A DNA stretch of 64,000 nt from Guadua angustifolia (lineage: Eukaryota > Streptophyta > Magnoliopsida > Poales > Poaceae): contig CM070520.1 in the NCBI GenBank assembly GCA_036346375.1, positions 44,349,854-44,413,853 on the forward strand. Direction: 5' to 3'. The notes beneath the pieces are model-generated. The model saw nothing but the letters and a program-made list of their open reading frames with translations, was not told where the DNA came from and searched no databases. Position numbers and translations under genes: made by a program. Below are positions 56,011 through 64,000 of this stretch, piece by piece (the first letter of the stretch is position 1; each line of letters starts with the position of its first letter).

Positions 56011-56097
56011 AGCTGCATGGAGACTGACAGGCACAAGAGGCCCAATATAGTGGATATCATCCAGAAGCTGACTGAGATGGAAACAGCGATCGACGAG
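56011..56097 (+). CDS. Kinase-2 exon 5b: end of the kinase C-lobe
   Basis: After the duplicated agctg, the exon continues CMETDRHKRPNIVDIIQKLT then EMETAIDE and a GTAATC donor. It holds the invariant Arg of kinase subdomain XI (KRP). Counting the target duplication once, exon 5 is 186 bases (62 codons) and in phase on both sides, so before the copia insertion it was open. Confidence 0.85.
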
Positions 56098-56483
56098 GTA
56101 ATCCAAATCAATATTTGTGCATTTGGTTTTTATTATTTTCCAGTGAAAAGTTCCTTTGTAATGGCGTAGAGTGGAATTTTGAGTTAGTAAATTAGTTCTC
56201 TACATCAGTCTGTAACGAGGTTCTCCCACCGTTTCACAATATTTATCAAACTGTTGTCGGTGTGTCATCTTTTCTGTTTTCGGTGTCTCTTCCATTTTAA
56301 GTCGGTGTTTATGGTCTCTCTTCTTTCGGACTGGTATTACAATTTTTTTTCTTGAAACGAATAACAGAGATTCTGCCCTTTGTTCCAAGGAAGTAAAGAA
56401 GCTACGGTTCTCCGTCATCAACTACCCTTGCTTTTAAAAACGCGAAAGACGTTGAGTGATTGAAACACGTCGTTTAATTACAG

Positions 56484-56911
56484 ATAAGCCGCGGCCCGGG
56501 AAGTGAGCTCCTCAACGTCGAGCCATTGCAGCTCCTGTTCCCCTTGGGCTTGGGGCCAAACGGACCGATGATCTCGTGCCCGCTGCACCTAACCAACAGA
56601 ACGGATCACCACGTCATCTATAGGCTCCTGATCACGAAGAAGTACTTCATGGGGCCGCTTTATGGCGTTTTGCCTCTAAGGTGCAGGTACACTCTTGCCC
56701 TGACAATGCGCGCAAACAGGCGAAGCCACCAGCCAACAGCTACGAGTTTTTCACCCTCGTGAGCTGCATAGTTGCTGAGGGGACCGATTTATACAGAGAA
56801 GAGTTTTGCGAGTTTTACTTCAAGAAAGCCCAAGAGGTGGGCAGTGGGGTGCATCGGGTGGAATTGATGGCCCTTTACGAACCACCAGGACCAGGGAAGA
56901 CCACATCTGAG
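56484..56911 (+). CDS. Kinase-2 MSP (major sperm protein/VAP-like) exon
   Basis: The exon starts after TTACAG: SRGPGSELLNVEPLQLLFPL, MISCPLHLTNRTDHHVIYRL, ITKKYFMGPLYGVLPLRCRY, then in another frame KQAKPPANSYEFFTLVSCIV, EEFCEFYFKKAQEVGSGVHR and VELMALYEPPGPG, ending TTSE at a GTGAGT donor. This is an MSP fold (beta strands, 'CPLHLTN.T...V.YR...' and 'G.L.P..RY.L'). In VAP proteins it binds FFAT motifs at the ER. The exon is 428 bases, two too many; a CGCGC expansion near 56709 explains the frame change. It is a large single exon in phase with the kinase. Confidence 0.75.
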
Positions 56912-57719
56912 GTGAGTTCCCTTGATGCTCGGCAAACACATAGTGACAGGAGTGCTCACTTCACACGCACAACTTTATAGTCTTGTACAATGGTTTCGTA
57001 ATATTATAAATCCACTATATATATTTAAAATTTGCTAAAAATATAATACAAATAGTTCTAAAGTGATCTTCCGACGTTTTTCAAAATTTTGAGCGTGCCG
57101 ATGCATACACCCACCTAGATGGCTAGATCCGCCTAAATGAACATATATTCACATTTTTTCCCCGAGGGAACATTTTTTTAAGGGTGTGTCTAGCCTTCAT
57201 CCGGACTCGTAACTAAGGATCTCAGCTATATTCCTTTTAAGAGGGTGTTATTACTGTCTGTGCAACTGGCATGAAAAAAATGCTATTCCATGTATAATGT
57301 TTTCCTTTTTGCAAGGGGATGCAGCTGATCATCGTAGTTATTCTTAAGATTGAGCAACCGAGATGAGGAATTTACAAATAAATCCAATCAACACATTGGT
57401 AGTGAGACTTGTACTGTGTGGCCTTTATCCATAAGACACGAAGTGTGACACAAATACTAACCACATATTGAAACATAAACAAGGTTACATATATAGTATT
57501 ACAGATATTCTGTCGGCTTCTTATGTACTCGTGTCTGTTTTTTGCTGTGTTTTCTTCGGTGGCTGTGATTGTACATGGTGATGATGCGACAGCCAATGAA
57601 ACGCCGAGTCATGGTATGCAAATGCCTTTTTTGCCCTATATGTGATGATGTCCTTGCCTTTATTTCTTCGAGTGTTTTCACCAGCTTCGTTCGGTGCTTG
57701 CAACCAGATCAAACCCGAG

Positions 57720-57896
57720 ATAGGCATGGTGAAGTCCTTAGATCGATGTGCATCCAACAGAGCCATGGTGAGTGTATTTCTTCGTGAGAGGATATAAACT
57801 CAAGGGTGCTACTTCTATGATAAGTTTCTTCTTGCCTAGCACAGGATTTTGACGAACGGAATATTTGAAGTTGGCATTTGGAACTACCAGACCCAG
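57720..57896 (+). CDS. Kinase-2 WD40 blade-1 exons
   Basis: IDVHPTEPW is encoded at 57741-57767 with the Trp codon split by a GTGAGT donor. The next exon, 57845-57896, gives ILTNGIFEVGIWNYQTQ. Joined across the GT-AG intron they form the first blade typical of coatomer beta-prime-like propellers ('LHPTEPWIL......V.IWNYQTQ'). Upstream of IDVHP the frame has a stop (TAG), so the exon start is lost or shifted. The donor after NYQTQ is GC (GCAAGT), a rare but functional class. Confidence 0.65.
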
Positions 57897-58439
57897 GCAA
57901 GTTATTGCTCACACTTGTTTGCAACGTATAACCATTTTTAGCTGATACGTTGCCCTCACGCATGTACTTACACATATTAGTATATGAGTTTTCCAAAAAT
58001 AAAAGAAATGATTAATGTATAATATTTTCTTTTGAAGAATCAACGGAGGGTTTTAGACTCGTCCTGAACATCTTCATCGCTGAGCCAAAAATTGTTACAA
58101 AAATTACATCGGAAGTATAGGCACCCTGCAGCACAGGGACCTCCTCGATTTAAAGAGCAAGACAGGGGTGGGGGAAAAGGGTTCAAAGACTAGGTGAGCT
58201 TGTTTGATTAGGAACATCAGCCTATCACAGACGATTCTAAGCATATTCTATAACTTTGACGGTCATGCTAGTAAAACCGTCTATGATTAATTTTAACATA
58301 GGCGACTTTTGAAAACCGTCTATGATTTTCCTCCCAGAGTATGGTGCAATTTGCGTTGCATAGATGAAGAATAACTATATAGAGACGCATATGACAAAGC
58401 ATATACACCCTAAGTGTTTCTACCATATGAGTAGCAGAG

Positions 58440-58760
58440 TAGTGGGAGAATAGGAATATAGAAATAAAAAAATCCAAACAAGTAAGAATATTGCGGATTT
58501 ATTCACTAAGGCTTTGTCAGCTTCTACTGTAGGGAAGCATATTCAGGGCATAGATACCAGAAAACATAGAGTTGTTGTCCCTAAGGGGAGGCATATAATC
58601 TTAACAAGTGTTCATCATTGGGATGAGAAAATGTTATACTCCTTTTCCCTTGGTTGAGTTTTGTCCAATTGAGATTTTCTCCACTGGACTATTTGGAAGG
58701 AGTTTTTCATGAGGCATGAGCATATATTAGCAATGTGTCCAAGGGACGTGTCGTAATGTG
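58440..58760 (+). mobile_element. Copia 3'-end fragment
   Basis: The frame reads NIADLFTKALSASTVGKHIQ then GIDTRKHRVVVPKGR, the end of a copia RNase H/polyprotein. It is followed by an LTR-like stretch (TACTCCTTTTCCCTTGGTTG and GAAGGAGTTTTTCATGAGGC). No left part or TSD found. It lies in the large kinase-2 intron between WD40 blades 1 and 2. Confidence 0.55.
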
Positions 58761-60343
58761 GGCTATTTATGTGGCCACTTTACCTAAAACGGCTAATTAG
58801 TGGTAGTAGGCCTGTTATGCTCATTAGCTTAGTCTCGTATTACTTATGTCACGGACCAAGAGGTTTTGTAGCAATCCTAAATAATAGTCATGGCTGTCAG
58901 GAGGGTGAGGCTTTAACCTCATTGCCCGGCACCGTGATGGGTGTTGAGGGACTGGAATGGGTTATAATTGATACTGGGAAGACAGATTTAGTTCTTGCTT
59001 CGTTCATCTAAATGATGGGGGGAGCCCCTAACAATTTGGAACTAATATTATCTCTTAGCACGTACAAAGGTTGAGTCCGACTCAATCTCCTAGGCAGTCC
59101 ACATCAGCAAGAGTTAGTTCGCATACAAAGAATTGTTTCTAAAGCTGTCTCTTCATTAAATGTTTGATAATTAATTTTCTGCATGTGCCTCTTTTATGGT
59201 AGGATCAATTGTAAATTTTTGCTATGTGTCTATTGTGTTGCCTCCTTAACGGAATTTGATGGTAACAACTATATAAAATAAGATAGGGAAACATGGTCCA
59301 AATGAATATAACTAAAACGAACATGCTGGGAAACATGGTCCAAATGAATGAATTTACTATGGTAACTGCACATAAACACTATGTCTATGTGCTAAAGTTC
59401 CTTGGCAATGTTTGGTTTCCAAGTACATAGGTTATTCGGGTCTTGGATGACCAGACTCCAAACTACTGCCTGAAACAAAACCTCCGCACTCTATGAACAG
59501 ATGCAATTCTGGAGCTCCAGCATCAGAACTTTTTTGTTTCCATCACTGCAAGTAGAACCAACAATGTGAAATTTTGGAAATGAAAGACTAAATCTACATG
59601 TGAAGACTACAGTGGTGTGCATTCGATAGCAAATCAGGAGAAAGATCATGACAGCAACTATGCCAAAAAATACTAGTGCCTAGTAGCAAAGTCATGGATA
59701 AAGCAGTGGCAATCACAATATTCTCAAATAGACTGGAATTGCTCTTATTCTTTACCTTTTGGTATGAAAGCGGTCTTTACTGCGATATATTCAAATTGTT
59801 TATATTAAATTTTGGACATCTATTTTGGATGACAAGCAACAGACTTTGAGATTAAATCCATTAGTTTGCTTTGCAAAAATCTAACTGCAGCTACATATAA
59901 CGAAAAAGACTTATGTCCAGTAAACTCAACAGAAGGGGTAAATTGAACTTCCGAGAGCTAAATTCAGCTAGCCTTTAAGGTCAAGGACCATGTTGCATTG
60001 TTACCCAGAAGCTCATGTACTACCACATTGAACATGTACCCAGAGCCCCCTCATTTGACGCCCATTTAGGATTGTTATGCAAAGTAAAACTATTTGTAAG
60101 AAGTGATGCTGGTGCTATTGTCCTTACCAGACCGCCCAACCTCCCTCCCTATCTATCACTTATAAGGTAGCCTTCCCTAAGCTAAGGCAGTGGCCAGTGG
60201 TTACCCTAAGTCTGTAATTCTGCATGTATAGTGGAGAAAATCAATAGTGTGTAACAACTAAGAACAAATTAAGCTATTCCCCACCAAGAAACATAACATT
60301 CTTCAATTAAAAAAAACTGCAGAAACATACTTGCATATATCAT
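58761..60343. other. Intron sequence of kinase 2, nothing recognised
   Basis: An 80-codon open frame at 58769-59011 has no recognisable domain. GGGAAACATGGTCCAAATGA occurs twice (about 59286 and 59331). Otherwise unremarkable AT-rich DNA. Confidence 0.35.
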
Positions 60344-60766
60344 CAGGGTTCAAAAAACCGAATTTAAAAACCGCTCGAAATTAGCGCACGGTTTTCATAA
60401 AACAGCTCGAAAAACCTCTCGAAAACCGTCAAAAACCGAAAGGTTTAAAAATCAAAAAAATTTGAAAAAAATTTGAAAAAATCGAAAACCGTTCGGTTTT
60501 CAAAGAAAACCGCGGTTTTTCACGAAAAACCGCTCGGTTTTTGACGAAAACCGACCCGGCCATTTGAATGTTCTTCGAAAACGGTTTTGAACGGTTTTGG
60601 CGAAAAACCAGGTTTTTAAGCGAAAAACCGCTCACATAAATTTTTTCAAATTTTTCAAATTTTTTAATTTTCTTTTTTAATTAGAACGGTTTACCGAGCG
60701 GTTTTGAGTTTCGAACCGTCACGGTAAGGTCGGTTTTCGCGGTTTTCGACGAAATTGTGAACACTG
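60344..60766. mobile_element. hAT-type MITE with 8-bp TSD
   Basis: The ends CAGGGTTCAAAAAACCG and (reverse complement) CAGTGTTCACAATTTCG form short inverted repeats. The TSD TATATCAT lies at 60336-60343 and 60767-60774. The interior is a dense array of AAAACCG/CGGTTTT motifs on both strands, as in hAT subterminal repeats. No coding. Confidence 0.85.
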
Positions 60767-60771
60767 TATAT

Positions 60772-60916
60772 CATACTAATGGAGTATAAGCAGTAAAGCA
60801 CAATCTATCCTTACATTTCTGTATTTTATCTAATACTAAAGAAAACAGCAAAATCATACTAATGGAGTATAAACAGTAAAGCACAATATATCCTTACATT
60901 TCTGCATTTTATATAT
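60772..60916. repeat. Partial tandem duplication next to the hAT MITE
   Basis: CATACTAATGGAGTATAA and CACAATNTATCCTTACATTT at 60772-60854 recur from 60855. The second copy runs about 62 bases before diverging into the next MITE. Confidence 0.75.
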
Positions 60917-61147
60917 TGAGAGTTAGAAAAAAGAGAAAATTCTGACAAGTTTAAACTATTTAAACTTGTCAGAATTTTCTCTTTTTTGTAACTCTTGATA
61001 TATAATGAATTTGAATCTACAATTTTATACATAGGTAGAGTAATCTATGAAGTACATCTACAAATTTTTTCAGAATTTTTCATGACTTTTGTTAGTTTGT
61101 GTGCACAGTGTATACACGGAAAGCCTGTGTGCATAGGATACGTTACC
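60916..61147. mobile_element. Partial copy of the 44753-45188 Mutator-type MITE
   Basis: It shares TATATTGAGAGTTAGAAAAA, a hairpin around AAATTCTGACAAGTTTAAAC, ACATAGGTAGAGTAATCTAT and the right end GTGTGCATAGGATACGTTACC. The left inverted repeat is missing. Same family, truncated. Confidence 0.75.
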
Positions 61148-62085
61148 AATAATTAATACACATTATACATGCCTTTAGCTAGCTAATGCAATGTCTAACT
61201 AATCCTGGGAAAACTAAAAAACAAACCAAATAACTGCCGAAGGCCAACTGTGCACTAGTGTTACATGCCGCCGATGACAGCTTATTTATATTCATGAGAT
61301 GTCATCTCCCTATATAAAAACGGAATTGTTACAGTTCGGACATCTGAACGCATTGCAATATTTTTTTCTACGTGTGTAACATATTTTGTCAACGCGTGCA
61401 ACATTTTTCTTCGACAAACAGTAAAATGCGGCACAGTAAACGGATGTTGCAAGTGTTAAAAAAAATGTTGCACGCGTCGAAAAAAAATGTTTCAAACGTT
61501 GAAAAAAAATATTGTAAGAGGCGTATGATAAAATAAACAGTATCGGACGTCCGAGCGCTAGTTCTTCCCAAAAGAAAAACATAGAAGCACCACTCTACAA
61601 TCTTTTATTCACCACCCTTCCCATACGAGTTGCACAAATCTTAAAACAAATAACGGGGTAAATAATCACCATCCATGATTCATTCATATTTTAATATTTG
61701 TACACGATTCATTTATTCATATTTTAATATTTGCTTGGATTAGGGGTATCAGATTTGGCAAAAAAATTTGGATACAAGAAATGCTACTCGGAATCGGACA
61801 CGGGTATCGGAATCCGAGTCATATTCAAAGTGTCCAATTCGGCAAAATTATTTGGACACAGGTGTCCAAGTAACATCGCATTTTTCAAGAAAATAGGGAG
61901 CAAACATTAATGTACAAGTTTTCTCCATGTTTATTAGCAATTGAGATATGCTTTTGGACGTATTTGGACTAACCAAGGTATGCCAATACATTTGACCGCA
62001 GGAAACGGAGAACTTGCTCCAAGCAGCGGACGAAACAAGAGGCATGCTTCCTGACTTTAACTGCTTATTACTTCAGGTTCTTTCC
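61148..62085. other. Intron sequence of kinase 2 with minor repeats
   Basis: 61310-61570 is rich in AACATTTTT/AAAAATGTT on both strands with TCGGACATC/CGGACGTCC near its edges, possibly a decayed MITE; I could not fix ends. 61740-61870 repeats GGTATC[A/G]GA and TTTGGACAC motifs. No gene. Confidence 0.3.
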
Positions 62086-62623
62086 CGAATTTTTTTTTAA
62101 AATAATATATTTTTTATTCAGAATTTCAAAAATACACCACGGAAAAAAAACAATTACAGAAATATACCCCTGTCGCCCTTTGGACGGGCGACAGGGGGCT
62201 AAATAGCAAAAGTAAACGGACGACATGAGGCCACGTCACCCCCAGCCTCCTGTCGCTCGATGAAATAGCGACAGGGCTAATTTGATTCTGCGCCTAATGA
62301 AAGGGCGACAGAATCAAATTAGCCTCGCCGCTAATGAAATGGCGGCGAGGGCTAAATTGACGCTTGTCGCTCGATGAAATGACGACAGGGGCACACGCGC
62401 CATTTAAACCGAAAACCGTGGCCACTTAGGGTGGAATTAGCCCTGTCGCCATTTCATCGGCGCAGGAGGTCAGGGTGACGTGGCCTCCGTCGCCTGCTTA
62501 TTTTTTCTATTTAGCCTCGTCCGCTTTTGGACGGGCGATACGGGTATATTTCTGTAATTGTTTTTTTCGGTGGTATATTTTTGAAATTTTGAATAAAAAA
62601 TGTATTATTTTAAAAAAAAAATC
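62086..62623. mobile_element. Mutator-type MITE with GTTCTTTCC TSD
   Basis: The TSD GTTCTTTCC (9 bp) lies at 62077-62085 and 62624-62632. Long inverted ends of about 100 bases: AAAATAATATATTTTTTATT pairs with AAAATAATACATTTTTTATT, and ACAATTACAGAAATATACCC is shared. The middle has repeated inverted GCGACAGG/CCTGTCGC and GATGAAAT[A/G]GCGACAG units. No coding. It lies just before a WD40 exon of kinase 2. Confidence 0.85.
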
Positions 62624-62673
62624 GTTCTTTCCGGGCGCAGCCATGCTAACAGGTTAACCACTACCAACTGCAG

Positions 62674-63456
62674 TTATGGCAGCAAAATTTATTGCGCGAA
62701 AGAGTTGGTTTGCGGCCGGAGATCACGATGGTTACATACGGGTGCACGCATATGACACAAAGCAGAAGGTCAAGAGGTTCAAAGCTCATACATTCAGCGT
62801 CATGTGCTTGGACGTCCATCAAACTGAGCCTTACGTGCTGTCAGCGGGCTCGCACGACCCGATCAAGCTGTGGGACTGGAGCAAGGGCTGGGAGTGCATT
62901 AGGACATTTGACACGCAATCCATATCATGTCCGGTCAAATTTAACCCAAAGGACGCGAACAAGTTTGCTAGTGCTTCCATGAATGGTTTACAGGTACAGT
63001 GAAGGTTTGGGCTTTCGTCCTCTGCGTTTTGGTAAGCACAATTGTAGACAGTCCATACTAACGTACTTTCGTTAACTGAAAGTATAGGTTTGGGATATTG
63101 GTTCTTCCTGTTGTGAATTCACATTGACCGGGCGTGAATCGGTGATGGAGTGTTTTGATTACTTTACTCGTGGTGATCAGCTATACTTGACCACTGTTTC
63201 TTGGGACAATACTGTCAAGGTAAGGCATCTTCACTGAAGGATATTTCACTAGCTGTTGATCATCTGTACGGAATATCGTCGTAACGCATCTCTTCTTGTT
63301 GAGCCAGATTTGGAGCTACCAGAGCAGGACTTGTGTTCAAACACTGAAAGGACATGTGGATCATGTTTGCGCTGTCTGTTCCCATCCCGATCTTCCAATA
63401 CTAGTTACAGGTTCAATTGATGGGACAATTCGTCTGTGGAACTCGACTACCTTCAG
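62674..63456 (+). CDS. Kinase-2 WD40 exons (coatomer beta-prime-like blades)
   Basis: Exon 62674-63004: MAAKFIARKSWFAAGDHDGY, VMCLDVHQTEPYVLSAGSHD, PIKLWDWSKGWECIRTFD, FNPKDANKFASASMNG, then TVK after an 8-base GTTTACAG interruption at 62986. Exon 63088-63219: VWDIGSSCCEFTLTGRES, ECFDYFTRGDQLYLTTVSWD, NTVK. Exon 63308-63456: IWSYQSRTCVQTLKGHVDHV, CAVCSHPDLPILVTGSIDGT, IRLWNSTTF and a GTAAGC donor. This order of AAKFIARK, KLWDW.KGW, FNPKD and C.HP..P follows the N-terminal propeller of COPI beta-prime, which binds dilysine cargo signals. An in-frame TAA about 18 bases before 62674 shows the upstream exon edge is uncertain. Confidence 0.78.
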
Positions 63457-64000
63457 GTAAGCACCTACGACTTCACTAGGCATGAACACGTTAATTGTGC
63501 CCAATTCAGTTCCAAAATTAGTTCTCGTATTATAATTTTCCAAATTTATATATTTATTTTTTTATATATCTCTAATTTTTATGCTTTAGGGCAATGTTTT
63601 TTACCATTGTTATTATAAATTTATATATATTTGTGTTGTAATTTGTGGAATATTTTTGTTCATGTGTGTCATATCCAATCTCCGTATCCTTTATTATAGC
63701 ACTGATTACAACCAAATTGCAACCGGACTCTATCCCTAATTTAACTTGAATCCTATTTCTAACACAACTCCAAGTCACACCACCCATACTATGTCCAACA
63801 CCATCACACAAATGCAACCCAAGAGTACTATCACCTACACCACCATTAATCACAGTAACCACAACCACGATCACCATCTCAATCGCCTCAAACCCAGCTA
63901 CCCACCACAATCATCACCTCAACCACGCCTCAACCAGCATAGACTCCTCCACCTTCTTCAATATCACCCTTAGTCTTGGCCTCCTCAACTACCCCATGCT
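63457..64000. other. Downstream intron or flank of kinase 2
   Basis: 63540-63700 is AT-rich. 63740-63960 is CA/AC-rich (repeated CCAC, CAAC, ATCACC), probably low-complexity. No further WD40 exon is seen before the window ends. Confidence 0.35.

Larger units (their letters stand above)
49453..63456 (+). pseudogene. Kinase 2: kinase-MSP-WD40 fusion gene, disrupted
   Basis: Exons: 49453-49554, 49837-50098, 50206-50434, 50518-50668, 50779-50882 continuing at 56016-56097 after a copia insertion, MSP exon 56484-56911, WD40 exons about 57745-57767, 57845-57896, 62674-63004, 63088-63219 and 63308-63456. The protein would carry an RLK-type kinase, an MSP (VAP-like) domain and a beta-propeller resembling coatomer beta-prime. 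The phases fit across nearly all joints, so this is one ancestral gene. I believe grasses have relatives with this order, but cannot check. Breaks: copia in exon 5, 2-bp insertion in the MSP exon, frame problems before blade 1, a degenerate active site. The next exon is probably beyond 64000. Confidence 0.75.

Noticed and set aside
58210..58330. CCGTCTATGAT/ATAGGCGACTTTTGA motifs as a CACTA transposon end
   Set aside because: They resemble CACTA subterminal repeats, but no CACTA terminus, TSD or transposase was found.
63005..63031. Extending the WD40 exon to the GTAAGC at 63032
   Set aside because: This would add a hydrophobic stretch and repeat the VW of the next exon; ending at 63004 with a GTTTGG donor joins TVK to VWDIG as the family requires.
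63572..63910. 112-codon minus-strand open frame near the window end
   Set aside because: It derives from a CA/AC-rich low-complexity stretch and AT-rich DNA; no domain.

Overview
This is nuclear DNA from a grass (Poaceae), most likely close to rice. The evidence is spliced GT-AG genes, dense nested LTR retrotransposons of grass types (Tat-lineage and chromovirus Ty3/gypsy, a short-LTR Ty1/copia), several MITE families with clean target-site duplications (TSDs), a Pack-MULE-like element, and GC-rich TE coding next to AT-rich host introns. I see no rRNA, tRNA, CRISPR array or prokaryotic signal. The species call is inference; no genome search was possible.

Layout. 1-10.57 kb: a 5'-truncated Tat-lineage Ty3/gypsy element on the + strand (RT end, RNase H, integrase), then a degenerate antisense ORF region of the 'putative gypsy type transposon' kind, itself holding a piece of another gypsy element, and a long repeat-rich LTR ending at 10568. 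10.57-13.29 kb: AT-rich spacer with a truncated CCCH/ankyrin (TZF-type) gene fragment. 13.29-16.07 kb: a Pack-MULE-like element with pieces of a CLASP-type gene and other coding. 16.7-17.4 kb: a GASA/Snakin gene on the minus strand. 17.8-18.9 kb: a hAT-like element, a segmental repeat and a triplicated motif upstream of the first kinase gene.

19.8-46.0 kb: a receptor-like-kinase-type gene (kinase 1) whose fourth intron has taken in a 22.3-kb chromovirus (22353-44643, TSD attat), into which a 12.2-kb Tat element (28176-40398) is nested. 49.45-63.46 kb: a second, related gene (kinase 2). It continues past its kinase exons into an MSP (major sperm protein/VAP-like) domain and then a coatomer beta-prime-like WD40 propeller, a three-part kinase-MSP-WD40 architecture. 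Kinase 2 is broken by a 5.1-kb copia element with identical 159-bp LTRs (50883-56010, TSD agctg) inside a kinase exon, a 2-bp frameshift in the MSP exon, and loss of the DFG aspartate and catalytic-loop asparagine.

How it fits together. The two kinase genes are tandem duplicates: their leader exons match, and intron or flank blocks recur at 10.7-11.2, 18.45-18.69, 21.7-22.17 and 22.29-22.35/44.65-45.23 kb. The locus reads as a decaying tandem array of a fast-evolving host gene family that repeatedly absorbed transposons. Kinase 1 keeps all catalytic residues of a non-RD kinase but has one frameshift and no visible MSP/WD40 part. Kinase 2 keeps the full domain order but looks like a pseudokinase and a pseudogene.
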